Positions 14,511 to 26,167 of a DNA stretch of 64,000 nt are shown here, piece after piece. The position numbers were made by a program, and so were the translations under genes. The first letter of the stretch is position 1, and the number at the start of each line of letters is the position of its first letter. A model generated the notes under the pieces. That model was given only the letters and a program-made list of their open reading frames with translations, ran no database searches and was not told the DNA's origin. The stretch covers positions 8,990,001-9,054,000 of the forward strand of contig CP075495.1 of the NCBI GenBank assembly GCA_021613535.1, written 5' to 3'. This DNA comes from Adineta vaga. Lineage: Eukaryota > Rotifera.

Positions 14511-16611
14511 CTAAACTGAAATATCTATAACATCTTGCTCATCGGTTACATCAGAAAAAAGAACGTTGAAAACTTGATTGTAAAAGTTCGGATAGAAAGT
14601 ACAAGCACGATGACAATCGGGTGTGAAATTAATTTCTAATAATTTTGGTTGAACTTGATTATCAATCATTTCAAGCATTAAATCAGCAGCATACAATGCG
14701 CGAGATGAAATACATCCGTCAATACCTAAGGGTGGTTCTTCATGACTTGCACATTGAAATATTTCTCTAAACATTTGATATATACGTTGTTCAACAATAG
14801 ACCATGTTTCTTTATTTTGACCATATTGTTCATTATACATTGAAATAAATGTTTGACAATTCATTTGTCGAAGAAATGCATTCGGTCGATAATTCATCAC
14901 AGTAAAATGTGTTTCGTAATCATCGAGTTCTTTTAAAGAAAATGGTTTATTTGCAAAACGAAGCCAAAATATCTTATGAATATATAGTTTTAAAGGACGA
15001 ATACTTCGTAGAAGTAAAACATAACGAACATCAAATTTAACACCACCATCAATTTCCGGAATTTGCAATAATATCGGTGATGAAACATATTTGCAGGCTA
15101 TTTTTGGACCTGATTCAGGTAAACGAACGATCATATCAAATGAATTCGTTACTGACATATCAATCGAACGTGTTAAATTAATTGGCTTTATTATCCATGT
15201 ATTATCAAGATGTTGATCTTCACGATACTAATGTACAGAAAAAGAAATAATTGAAACAAAGATAAATCATAAAAAGAAATAATTAATACTTGAAAATAAA
15301 CAGCAAATTGTGCTAATTCATACGTTAGATTGAATGTTGTTGCTAACCATGGTGGACTTCCTTGAGAATCAATAAATAGATCAGTATCTGATGATTTTGA
15401 ACTAAAATGAAATCATCTTATTTGAATCCTAGATGAAATTATTTTTACCCAAATAATGTTTTCCATCTTCTTGCAACAAGTGATAATAATTCTTTGTTCG
15501 TAACGATATTTTCCAGAGGAAATTGATTGATTAATTTATCGCCTAATGTTTCATAACGAAAATCTTGTATTGGTTTCATTAAAAATAGTATATCAGCTTG
15601 ATCAGGATTATCAACTAATTGATAATGTGGATCATTTAAATGTTCTTTAACAAGATCATGATCGGTATATACTTTCCAAATATGATTTAGATCAATTTTC
15701 CTTGGTTTATTATTCCTTGGTGTTTTATCATATAAATCATTTTGATGACATTTCTCATAGATTTCAATATTATTTTCAAGTTTTTGATTGAATAATTCTG
15801 GATTAGTTTCGATTGTTAAATTTCGAAGAAATTGTTTTCGATTATTTATATGTCGCCATGGTAATAATCGAATACTTCGATCGAGTGTATCCTTATTATC
15901 GTAGACAAAATTTCGAAAAATTTCTGAATATGGTTGATCAATACGAACAATGGGATAGAAAATTGAAAACATTGTTTGAGTTGGTGCGAAGAAAAATGAT
16001 GTACAACACACATTTGCATTCGTACTTGAATGACGTATCGATGAACCTAATTCATCCATTATATACCTAGTAAATAATCAACCAACATTGTCTAATTCAA
16101 ATCAGATTCATTCAACCTACCAATACGGTTCATAGACTTCTTCACAATCCTGTTGAGGATTGATTTGTGTTGATGTTAATGTATATGTTTGATTATATTT
16201 CCACATACGTTGTAAGATAACTTCAATTCCATCTTCTTTCGTGTCTGTATCAATATTCATTAATGATGCCATACGTTCATATAAACTTGGTATATTTATT
16301 AGATTACTTCTTGCATCTTTTATTCGATATGTCCATGCATGATCAATAAGAAATATAGCATTTTCATCTGTATGTGGATCGAGAATAACATTTTCTAATG
16401 TTGAAACATAATACCGTCGTTCACCATTGAATACATCATTTTCAATCTCATCATCATCCACCGGACATAATTGAAAATAGGAACCACTATCAAAGATTTC
16501 ATTCTTCATTTTTTCATATAAACGTCGATAAAGATGTTTGGGTATGTTATTCAATACAAGTTGAAATTCATGTATTCGAAGAAATTGTTCGTAATCATTA
16601 TCATCCGTCAT
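14511..16611 (-). CDS. TTLL12: Tubulin-tyrosine-ligase-like protein 12
   Basis: The most divergent TTL-family member, combining an N-terminal SET-like region with a C-terminal TTL-like ATP-grasp fold. In other animals it has no proven ligase activity and is linked to tubulin tyrosination state, histone H4K20 methylation and innate signalling. Four exons give 645 aa, against 644 in human: 16121-16611, 15449-16066, 15290-15401, 14511-15227. Recognisable blocks are MDELGSSIRHS, LLPW, HIWKVYTDHD, DADILF-like QADILFLMK, INQFPLENIVTNKELL, PPWLATTFNLTYELAQF, WIIKPINLTRS, KYVSSPILL, KFDVRYVLLLRS, WLRFANKPF, HFTVMNY and LEINFTPDCHRAC. An acceptor-like TTTATAG ends three bases before the ATG. Confidence 0.97.
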
Positions 16612-17015
16612 GATCTATAAAGAATTCATTCTTAATATATATATATATGTAATTATTCTTCTGAACTCTTTTATTCACAACACAGATAAGCCAGAAATTT
16701 AGTATCGTATCAAGCAAAGCAAAAATTGAAAATTTTCAAAGTACACACGCGCATAGAATATTCAATAATAATAAAAAGACAAAAGAAAAAGACAAGAAAA
16801 CAAAACAAGATAAAAAGCAGCGTGTATATAACTGACTTCTTTAATTTACGTCTGTATAAATTGAATAGAATAGAGAGTAGAAAAGAAAGGATTTTGTTTT
16901 CTTCAAGATTATTCATAAGACAAGAAATTAGCCGAAAGAAAAGTATTCAATTGATTTTTGTATACATACTCTTCGATAAACTGTAGAAAAAGAAAGAAAA
17001 AACCAAATGAAAAAT
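16612..17015. other. Short intergenic gap, no gene
   Basis: 404 bp between the RVxF protein stop and the TTLL12 start, AT-rich. The small frames on either strand mirror each other and do not resemble proteins. Confidence 0.6.
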
Positions 17016-19634
17016 TCAAAAAAGTAGATCAGTGGTAGTTGACATCGAACTCCATTGTATATTATTTGCCATATCAAACATTGGTTTTTGAGGATATTTT
17101 ATGATGGGATGATTTGATAAGGTTTTTGTTGAAATAATATCTGAAGAAGAATGCAATTTTTGTCGAGCCAATATCGAATAGGAATGAGTAGAAGAAGAAA
17201 TATCTGACGATTTAGAAGTTGAAAAAGAACTATGTTGAGTGCCAAGTTCATATTGATCAAGATGAGTTGGACGAAATGTATGTAATGTACCTAAAAATAA
17301 AACAATTTGTCGACATATAGATTGAATAGAGGAGATTCGGATAATACTAATAAGCAAAATATCTACCTTTTGGTTTTAATGATTTTTCTTCTGGATTATT
17401 TGTATTGAATTTAGAATTTATACGTGCTAACCGTTCAAGTTCATCATCATTAGTATAACTATCTGGTTTCTTATATAATTGTTCTTGTTTATCATTCATC
17501 TTTCCACTTATATAATTATTTACAGTGTTACTATTACCAATAGTACCATTATTATCATTATCATCATCATCATCATCATCTACACCATTTTCATTATCTG
17601 AACCAGTACTGCCAAGTTCAGCCATAGCTATTTCAAAGGATGGATATTCAAATGTTTCAATATTATCAAGAAATTGTACTCGACTATCCTGAAAGTAAAA
17701 AGAAAAGAGTATTTAGATGAATGAATAGTATTTTTGAAATTTACTTTTTTCGTTCCTGAATAGATGGATGATTTATTCAATTTTATATTTCCACCGATGA
17801 TATCAGGCGCTCGAAGTACGTCAGTTGATGTTGACATGGATAATTGATCATTTTTTATATTTTTTTGCGATATGAATGACGATGGTGGCGGTGGTGGAGG
17901 TATACAACTTGGTAATGATGATTGTGTATTTCCATTTACTCGATTTCCACCGAAAAAAGTAACTACTTTAGCAATATTAATAACTGATTTTGATATGGAT
18001 ATTAACAATGGATTAGAAATAGTTTCTGGTTGTACATCTCTTTTTTCTTCATGTACTATACGAATTGGTTGATGAACAACAGGTTTTGTTAAAGTGTTCG
18101 TTGTTATTGTTGTTGTTGATGATAATGAATTGGAATGATTGGAAGACTTTTTAATAGGTACAGAGTTTTCATTAGATTTTTGTGTATTGGTACGATTAAA
18201 TAATGCTAAACGACTTTTAAAATCTAATGGTTGACAATCAACAATTTCTGTTGACAATGATGATGATGACGATGATGATGATGATGATGTTGTTGAAGTT
18301 AACAAAAGATTTGGACGATGTTGTTCAGTTAGAGTCGTTAAACTTTCATCAGCAATCACAACACGTAATGGAATCTGTTCGTGTGGAATGGCATTACGAA
18401 TTGGTATCAATACTTTTCTTTCTTTCATTGATCCTTGATGAACCGTTTCATGATATATTTGTTCATTGGTATTCTTAGTTGTATCTGTTGGTGGTGTATG
18501 TGATATAACAAGATCGGGATACGATGCTGGCACAGGTAATGATAAAGTTGTTGATGTTGATTGTACAATAGGTACAGATGTGATTGTTCGTCGTTGCCGT
18601 AATGCCATATCATTAGGTGAAGCACTTCGTGAACGTGTTGGACTGGAAAATTCACGATGTTGGCTACTCATACGTGAACTACCAGGTGTTGATGAATTGA
18701 ATATTTTATCAGCATCATAACGACTTAAACGTATTTGTCGTTCAAACATATTCTTAACTGTAGTAACCGTACCTATACAAATCACACTATGGATTAGATT
18801 ATCAAACTTAATCATCTCTACGTGTAAGAAGTTTATCTTTAGCAAGGTATCATTAAAATTGAATTCTCGATATTCGATTAATGGTTATACTACAGCTGTT
18901 ATCTGACAGATCTCCATCTACTACAGTCTGAAGGAGAAGAAAGGAGTTACTAAAATGATTAGAAAAATACTGTTAAACATACCAGGTTTTGGTGTTTCAT
19001 CTTCATGTATTTCCTTGTACGATTGTTTATGTGTTGATAGTTTTTGGCCTGTGTGTAATTTCTCAATATGAACATCATCATTATCATTAACATTAGCATC
19101 ACCATCATCGTCATCATCGTCATCATCATCGTCATCAACATGATGGTCATCATGAGACTTTTCATTTGTTGTTGTTTCGATAATAATAACATCTTGTTTT
19201 GGTTGTAGATATGATGTAAATTGTTCATGATTAATTAATTGAACAGGAATAGAATTTATTGTATGATTATTTGTTAGATTATCTTGACTTCTTGAAAGAC
19301 GTGTAGTATGTTTTAATGATGAAAATGTTGGTTTTGTTTGAAGAAGATTTTCATTTGATGATGGTTTTGATAATCCATGTCGTGTAATTGTTGAATTATT
19401 ATTTAATAGAAATGATTCATTAACTTTTTCAAGAAAACGTTGTTTCATAGAATTAACCACACCATGTGGAACATGATCATTTGTTGGTTCACTCTCATTT
19501 ATTATATTTATTGATAAACGATTTTGTTTTGTTTGAGAAATATTACCATGAATACGACGTGTTGAATTATTCGAATAATAAGATGTATGAGGATGATGAT
19601 GATTATTGATTAATGATGGGACAAGGACAGACAT
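17016..19634 (-). CDS. Large disordered protein with RVxF phosphatase-docking motif
   Basis: Not recognised as a named family. Four exons give 758 aa: 18983-19634, 17745-18772, 17367-17688, 17016-17290; every junction keeps frame. Most of the protein is Ser/Thr/Asn-rich low complexity with an Asp run near residue 180, a serine run encoded around 18255-18295, a proline run (PPPPPP) and an RS/SP-rich stretch (SPTRSRSASP). Short ordered-looking islands are MKQRFLEKVNES, TVKNMFERQIRLSRYD, DFKSRLALFNR and SRVQFLDNIETFEYPSFE. SRVQF (about residues 562-566) fits the PP1-docking consensus [K/R]VxF. Together with the FEYPS context this faintly recalls taperin/phostensin-type PP1-actin regulators, a resemblance and not an assignment. 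The gene starts 104 bp behind the C15orf40 stop codon on the same strand. Confidence 0.72.
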
Positions 19635-19664
19635 GACGAATGAATACACCTAAATGTACATAAT

Positions 19665-19666
19665 CT
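19665..19666 (-). other. Candidate trans-splice acceptor between C15orf40 and RVxF gene
   Basis: Within the 104-bp gap a long pyrimidine tract (eight or more T, then CTTCTACTTTAG) ends in AG about 31 bases before the downstream ATG. A second weaker AG (ACATTTAG) lies closer to it. Either a 5'-UTR cis intron or a spliced-leader site would explain it. Confidence 0.5.
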
Positions 19667-19738
19667 AAAGTAGAAGTAAAAAAAAATAATCATAATACAT
19701 ATGTAAATGAAATCCGATCTATTGATAGAAAAAATATT

Positions 19739-20059
19739 TTATTTCGAAGTTATTTCGTTTCGAAGACGTTCGATAAAATCATTTTCATCGTTAGTAGTTG
19801 TTGTCGATATACGTAAAACTTTATCACGTTGTTTATGGCCATGTATGATTTCCATTCGATTGGAAGGAATTTTCAGAATACTTTTCAAAAAATCGATTAA
19901 TTCATGATTTGCTTTACCATCTTGAGCATCAGCAGCAATATCCATACGTACTTGATTGTCTGAATCAATTTCACGTATGGCATTCGTTTTAGCATTGGGT
20001 CGTACATGAATATGGAGTAGAAGATTAGTTGTTGTATGAACAATTGTTTTTTTTGACAT
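19739..20059 (-). CDS. C15orf40: UPF0235/DUF167 family protein (C15orf40 homologue)
   Basis: Intronless, 106 aa. Small conserved alpha/beta protein of unknown biochemical role, found from bacteria (YggU) to human (C15orf40). Diagnostic features are the N-terminal strand LLLHIHVRPNAKTNAI, then the AADAQDGKANHELIDFLK block and the IIHGHKQRDKVLRI strand. The length matches the family core with no targeting extension. AG immediately precedes the ATG in a pyrimidine-rich context (CCATTCTAG), so the mRNA 5' end is probably formed by splicing. Confidence 0.93.
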   Translation of the reverse strand: MSKKTIVHTTTNLLLHIHVRPNAKTNAIREIDSDNQVRMDIAADAQDGKANHELIDFLKSILKIPSNRMEIIHGHKQRDKVLRISTTTTNDENDFIERLRNEITSK

Positions 20060-20969
20060 CTAGAATGGAAGGTGAAAGGACAGAAGAAGAAGAAAAAATA
20101 ATGATAGTCAAAGGCAAAAGTGAACGTCCTTTCCTATTCTTTACTTAAACTTGACAAATATACTATAGTTAATCTCCAAGTAATCATTATCAACAACATC
20201 ATTGAAAAAGTATCCCACTCTTTTCCCTTCGAATAAACAATTTGAAACCCGTTAAACATGTATATGTGTACATACAGACTCATTCACTAAACAATCATAT
20301 ACGTACATACGCCTTTGTTCATTTTGTTTCTTCGATGTGATTGCGACATCATTTTACTTTAGTTTCTTTTTTCAATCATATATGTCCATACATCATTTCA
20401 TATTACACACTTAAACTATACGTAAGAAAAAAAATGCTGGAACATAATATTACTTTTGGAGAAGAAAGGAAAAAGTTCATTTCCACTTGACAATGAATGG
20501 TGTGATAGAAAGTAAGAAGAAGAAAGAAAATAGTAAGAACTATACGTCACCTCCGGTCGCTATTATACTGGTCATGTCACTGGTCTATAGTAATGTACAG
20601 AAGTAGACAAAACGACATATGCATATGCATTCGTTTATTTGTCTTTGTACATATGTGTGCCTTTCGCTTTTTCGTATTGTAGACTGTCGTCAAACAACGA
20701 TCTGAATCAGAACAAGATGTCTCATTTATGCGTATTTCTTTCTCCTTCTTTCTTTCATTCATTTATTCATTCATTCATTCATTCGTGATAGTCTGCATTA
20801 ACGATAAAACGAATTTCTCTCTCAATTACAATTATGTACTTATTTAAGATCAGATCGAACGAACGGAGCAATGGATGAATAAATAAATGAATGAATAAAA
20901 GTGATACAATTATAATAAAGTTAATCATTTCTTCTATTCATGGTTAAAATATAAGAAAATCGAAATAAT
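20060..20969. other. Intergenic with ATTC/GAAT inverted repeats
   Basis: No gene seen. Two tetranucleotide tracts, ATTC-type at about 20755-20784 and its complement at about 20874-20898, face each other across roughly 90 bp and could pair. Confidence 0.6.
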
Positions 20970-22921
20970 TCAACTAATTTTACATTCGATATTGTCATTG
21001 GAGTTTTGTTGTACATGTGCACTATTATTTAAAGATATATGTTGTTTAATATTTGAATGATTTTCAGTGACTGATGAAAGATCAGTTGAATTTGAAGAAT
21101 ATATTTTTGGTTTAATATTATGTAATTCATTCATTGAACAAGCAGATGAAGTGTTACTTTTGTTGAAAAGTGATGAAGAAGAAGAAGAAGACGACGACGA
21201 CGACGACGAACGATGACGACGATATGTTGATTTTGGTCTGTGTCGATGATTTTTTTCAAAATCAGTATGATTGAGTTGATCAAAAGAAATATTCGAAGAA
21301 CGAATTAAATGATTTTGTGTATATATTTGACGCGCATCATCTGTCCATTTTTGTATAAAATCATGACGAAATTGTTTGATTTGACGATGATTTAATAGAA
21401 TTTCGTCTGAAATTTTTTCATTTGATGTCACATTTTCTTTTTGTTGCCGTAACACATTGGATTTTATTGAAGTATAATGACGATTTATATGTCTAGGTAG
21501 TTTGCCATTATATTTATTATTATTACTATTGATATCAATTGAAACACTAGCAAATAAAATGTAAAAAAGAATAAAACATATTCATTGTAGATCGATTTGT
21601 TGTTTCTTTTTCTCTTTCAAATCAAATTTGAAAAGAAGTACTCGAAAGTAAAAATGTCAAATTATTTCTAGTCTCGTGAACAATAGTTAATATTTTGCAT
21701 ATTATCTTTTTTTTTGATTTGCTTTCTACAGATGACAAAAAGATATCAAATGAAGAATAAAGACAATGAATTTCATGTTTCAAACATGAACTTTCATAAG
21801 TGTTTGATATACAATAAGCTCGACAAATCTTTTTGAAAGCTAATAATCGATCGTATATTTTCATGTGTCATGAATTGTCAGAAGTTATGAAGAAGAAAGG
21901 ATAAGAATAGAAGTATATCACCTCTTCTCATTGCAAGATTTCTGATAAAAGTATGAAATGATGTAATTTAACATACCTTTCTTTTAAACTTTTATCTGAT
22001 CGAGTTGTTTGTAATGTATTTGTTTGAAGAGATTGTTTGTCTGGATTCAATCGAATCTTTTGTTCACTAGCAGCTGTAATCATTGCTGTCATATCATGTC
22101 GACGCTGTTGAGATGTACGGTTCGTATTTTTTCCATTATATAAATTATCATTGGTTCGAGTTTTAGGTACCGGAGACGTTGTTGTTTGTTTCTGACGAAG
22201 AGGTGTTGTCGAATTTGTTTGTGGTACTTTTTGTTCTTGTAAAGCTTTTTGTTGTTCGGCAGCAGCAATTTTTTCATCGATTTCAGCCTTTTGTGCTAAA
22301 CGTTCCTAATTTCAAAGAAAAGAATAGATATTTTACATATTCAACGAAATTTCTTACTAATCGACTAAGAACAATGGATAGAACGGTCATCACATCCGTA
22401 ATTGGTGCAGCAAATAGAACGGTATCTTTCATTGTACTTGCACATTCTAAACTGCATATTAATAATTTTAAGTCATGTTCCAATTGTGAAAAAATGATTG
22501 AAATCTCTCGAAAATCTCGTAGATCACGTCGTGCAATCATTTTATCGGATCGAACAGCTTCATCAAATTCTTGAATTTTTCGTTGTAATTTTTGAAACTT
22601 AACTTTTGTTTTTGGTTCAAGTACTAATGGTGCATTCGGATATCGAAGTCGACAAACACGTAATTCATTTAATGTTGCACGTGCACGAAGACAAGCATTT
22701 CGTAATAATTTGTTAAACATCATTAAATCAAAATTCAATGAAAATCGAAGATTACATTCAGGTAAACAAGCATCATCACTAATTAAACCTATTTTTTGAT
22801 TTCGTATAGTTAGTAATTTTTGTACACGTAATGCATCCATAATATTCAAGCCAAAATCTAATAATTTTAAAGTCGCTTCAATCAATTGATTGATTAAATC
22901 TTCAGCTTTGGAACAAGCCAT
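20970..22921 (-). CDS. Unrecognised protein, helical N-terminus and disordered tail
   Basis: Three exons give 489 aa: 22358-22921, 21977-22305, 20970-21546, all frame-consistent. Residues 1-188 read as a compact helical domain with regular leucine spacing (LINQLIEATLKLLDFGLNIMD, FNKLLRNACLRARATLNELR, FSQLEHDLKLLICSLE); it begins MACSK, and two cysteines (ACLPEC) lie near residue 55. A charged helix (ERLAQKAEIDEKIAAAEQQKALQEQK) follows, then a Thr/Asn/Gln-rich stretch, a basic stretch and a 12-13 residue serine run (about 21180-21215) before the stop. There is no signal peptide or convincing membrane segment. I do not recognise the family and assign no function. Confidence 0.68.
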
Positions 22922-24460
22922 TTGGAAAAGAAAATTGAATTAGAAAGAGAGGAAATGATGAAGAAGACACGAACAAATAAGAACAGAGTTTTTATTTGAA
23001 TATATTTCTATTTTTTAATCGAATCGTTATTGAAAAAGGCGAATGATTTATCATGAACATTCTGTTGCTGTGGAAGATTTTGTTGAATTTTGCTTTTTTT
23101 CGTATTTTTCTCTTTTGAAAATAAAAAATAATTGAATGGAATGATTTATTTTCCAAATTATTGCGCGCCATCATTTATTTAAATCTAGAATAACAGAACA
23201 TTTTGTTTTCATCAATGATCCATCATTGTAATAGAGATCTAGATTTGTATTTATATCTGTAATTGGCTCAGATTCGGTTAATAAACTGATCTTAAATATA
23301 CTTAAACTATATCCGTTATCGATCGGCACAATTTTATTATATTCATCCTGAGATATCTTTCTCTTATAGCCCCACTGTTCTTTGCAACTGTGATAAAACA
23401 ACAAAAACAAATGCCCAAGTGATCACAACTGATGAATCGTTATATCTTACGACTATACATAGCCCGACTAAAGTTAATTACGATTTACATAAAGATAAAT
23501 TACTCGATTTCTATCATTATAACTCTAAGATAATAAAATTCTACAGAGAAAAGTTTTGCTATTAAACGATACGTGTATCATTAATAAGAGAATAGTCTTA
23601 GAAAGCATATTACATTTCGTGACAAACGATATACTATTGATGAGAATTATTCTAATCAAAAGGGATTTGATAAATAGAACACAGAACCAAGAGAATGTCA
23701 ATAATCTTACTATTCAGAATTCATTTCATAAACTACGCAAGGTCATATACGTACAATCGAATAAAGACATTTCTAGTCATTGATCAGTAAATGAAATATA
23801 TCAAGTGCAAAAGAAAACCGTTTATTAATGCATAGAACAACAAATAAAACGAAGCCAAAAGATAACAAATAGAAAAAAAGAAGAAGAAACCTGAATCACA
23901 AAAGAAAAAGTCACGAGTATACACACACACACACACACACCTATACCACCATTCAAGATTCTTGTGTTGATATTTCCTGAAAGCGAATGAACATATATAT
24001 ATGTATAACTATTTGCAATCTCGTGCGTTGAATTTCTAACTATTTCAACGTTTTGTCGTAGTTTTTTGAAGCTAATGAATATATGAAAACATACTTCATC
24101 AGTGAAAGGAAAGAGAACAAAAAAAAACAAATGTGCTGAATTAAAGAATGTGCAAAGAGACAATAGTTCACCGATGCATTTGGCAAGATTTATTAGTTTT
24201 TATATAACGAAAAAAATGTTCTTTTTTCTGATGTTTTTTGTTGCGACTGAAATGAAAGTTTTGAAAACAGATTTTTTACTAAGAAAAAAACAAAACAAAC
24301 GAAGTTAAACACCGTTAACAAAACTTCAACTGTTCAGCATAATCAAGAATACAGACAAGACAGTCGCCGATTGATTTGCTAAGAAAGAAAAAGAAAAAAA
24401 GAAAGATAGATAGAAAATGTCAATCGAATGAATTGAGAAGTGAATATTTACATTTAAAAT
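22922..24460. other. Intergenic, possible orphan exon
   Basis: No complete gene. It includes an AC microsatellite (23921-23940) and a stretch at 23171-23389 that could be an orphan terminal exon, described among the findings. Confidence 0.5.
23921..23940. repeat. (AC)n microsatellite
   Basis: Ten uninterrupted AC units. Confidence 0.95.
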
Positions 24461-26167
24461 TTATTCTTTTACTTGTTTAGTCGATTCACCTTCACTGGTC
24501 ATACGTTTTCGACCTTTTTGAGGTGCATTTGATGTTATGTCCTGATTGAGAATTTTCTTCTCTTCTAATTGTTTAAGAAGAGTTTGTAACTGATCATAAA
24601 CATTCGGAACATCTAATTGAATATCATCGATATCATCAAATAAACGTAACATGCCAGTTTTAAGTTGATCATAAGTAATCACAGCTGATTTAGTCAAAGG
24701 TTCAAGAAGACTTATCATTAATTGTTGCGCACTAGAAAAATAGTCATCAATGAAACAGATCAGCTTTTGTTTTTGAGTATGTACGATTATAACTCTTTAT
24801 AGAAAAAGTTTCACATCAATTGAAATACGTACCGTTCAGTATTTTTTTCCAAACAAAAGTCCATGAGTTCATAAACAAATTCATGAAAAAAATGTGGAAC
24901 ATTTAATTCTTTTAAACACCGAATTGTTTCAGCAGAATCACCACTATCATAATATTCACGTATAATTATATTCATTCTATCAGCTAATTCTCGTACTGGT
25001 CGAAATCCACCTAGAATATTACCGAATGAAAGATATTTTCTAAATTCATTGTCAATACATACTTGATTGAGCATTCCAAACGTTATTCAAAAAATAGAAA
25101 TCACCCATTGATACAAGTGTTTCAGCTTTATCTAAAGCTGCTTGCATTTTTGAACATTTTACATTGCCCTTAAATTGATTGAAATATTTTCCACCGGTAT
25201 TATCAATACATTTATCAGCAACTGAACGAGCAAGAAATTTACCTTGAAAAAAAGAAGAAAGAATTTTTCATGATAAACGAAATCGTTTTTTTTCATTCTC
25301 TTACCAATATCAGTTGAACATTCCGGATTATCAAGTGATAAATCATTTAATGACTCTAATAATGAATTAAAACCATTAATATAATCATTCGAACGTAAAA
25401 TAATGCCATTAAGATCATGTAATAAACGTGATATTAATTCTTTATGAACATTAGATTTTTCTAATGCTCTTGTTACAACATAAGAAATGAATTCTCCACC
25501 ACCACTTTGTTTAAAATCAAATTTTCGTAAACATTGAGCAACATCATTTGCATCACCATTAGCAAAATATTCATCAATCAATGGTTTAACATCTTTATCC
25601 ATACTTTCAATCAATTCTAATTTAGTGAATTTATTTTCTAATGATGATTTCGATGATTCAGCAATATGTTTGGCTTTTACTTGATTGTATTGTAAATCAG
25701 CTAAATCATCATCATCTAAATCTTCGTTATCTTCTTCAAGTAATTCAGAACCTAGTGCACCCCATGTGTATCCACCGCCACCACCGCCTTTCTTTGCTAA
25801 ACCACGACCTTTACCTAATTAAAAGAAATAATATTCATTTAATAGATAATTAAAAAAACAAAGAGAAAAAGAGAGAGAGAGAAGATGACAAACCTTGTCT
25901 TGATTTTCGATTATATTTCTTAGAAATCTTGGCATTCTTTTGTAATAAATGTCCATGAATATCTGTTGGTGAACCGACAACTTGTGTATTCGAATTGGAA
26001 CCTGAATTTCGACGTATTTGAACACGTTTTCGTTCAGATCCTGCTGAATTCGCATCACCACCACTAGCATTATTGTTAGTTGATGCCTTTCTGTCATCAT
26101 CTTGTGATGAACCTAATTGAGCGATTAAAGCATCTACTTCGGCTTTTTCTGTGGCCGATGAACTCAT
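24461..26167 (-). CDS. PDCD4: Programmed cell death protein 4 (two MA3 domains)
   Basis: Translation inhibitor that binds the eIF4A helicase through two MA3 domains and blocks its assembly with eIF4G. Six exons give 456 aa (human 469): 25894-26167, 25305-25814, 25105-25242, 24833-25010, 24461-24731, plus the 94-bp intron 25011-25104 separating the MA3 domains. The N-terminal part is basic and Ser/Asn-rich. KKGGGGGGYTWG is the glycine-tract WG motif typical of PDCD4. MA3-1 covers about residues 135-265 (LIDEYFANGDANDVAQCLR) and MA3-2 about 290-430 (IIREYYDSGDSAETIRCLKELNVPHFFHEFVYE). The C-terminus keeps the family block GRKRMTSEGES. The canonical degron serines are not clearly conserved. Five CDS exons are listed because the sixth segment is the intron itself. 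Confidence 0.96.

Noticed and set aside
18227-18720. Overlapping frames on both strands in the serine and proline stretches of the RVxF protein
   Set aside because: Shadows of repeat-rich coding sequence in the wrong frame or strand.
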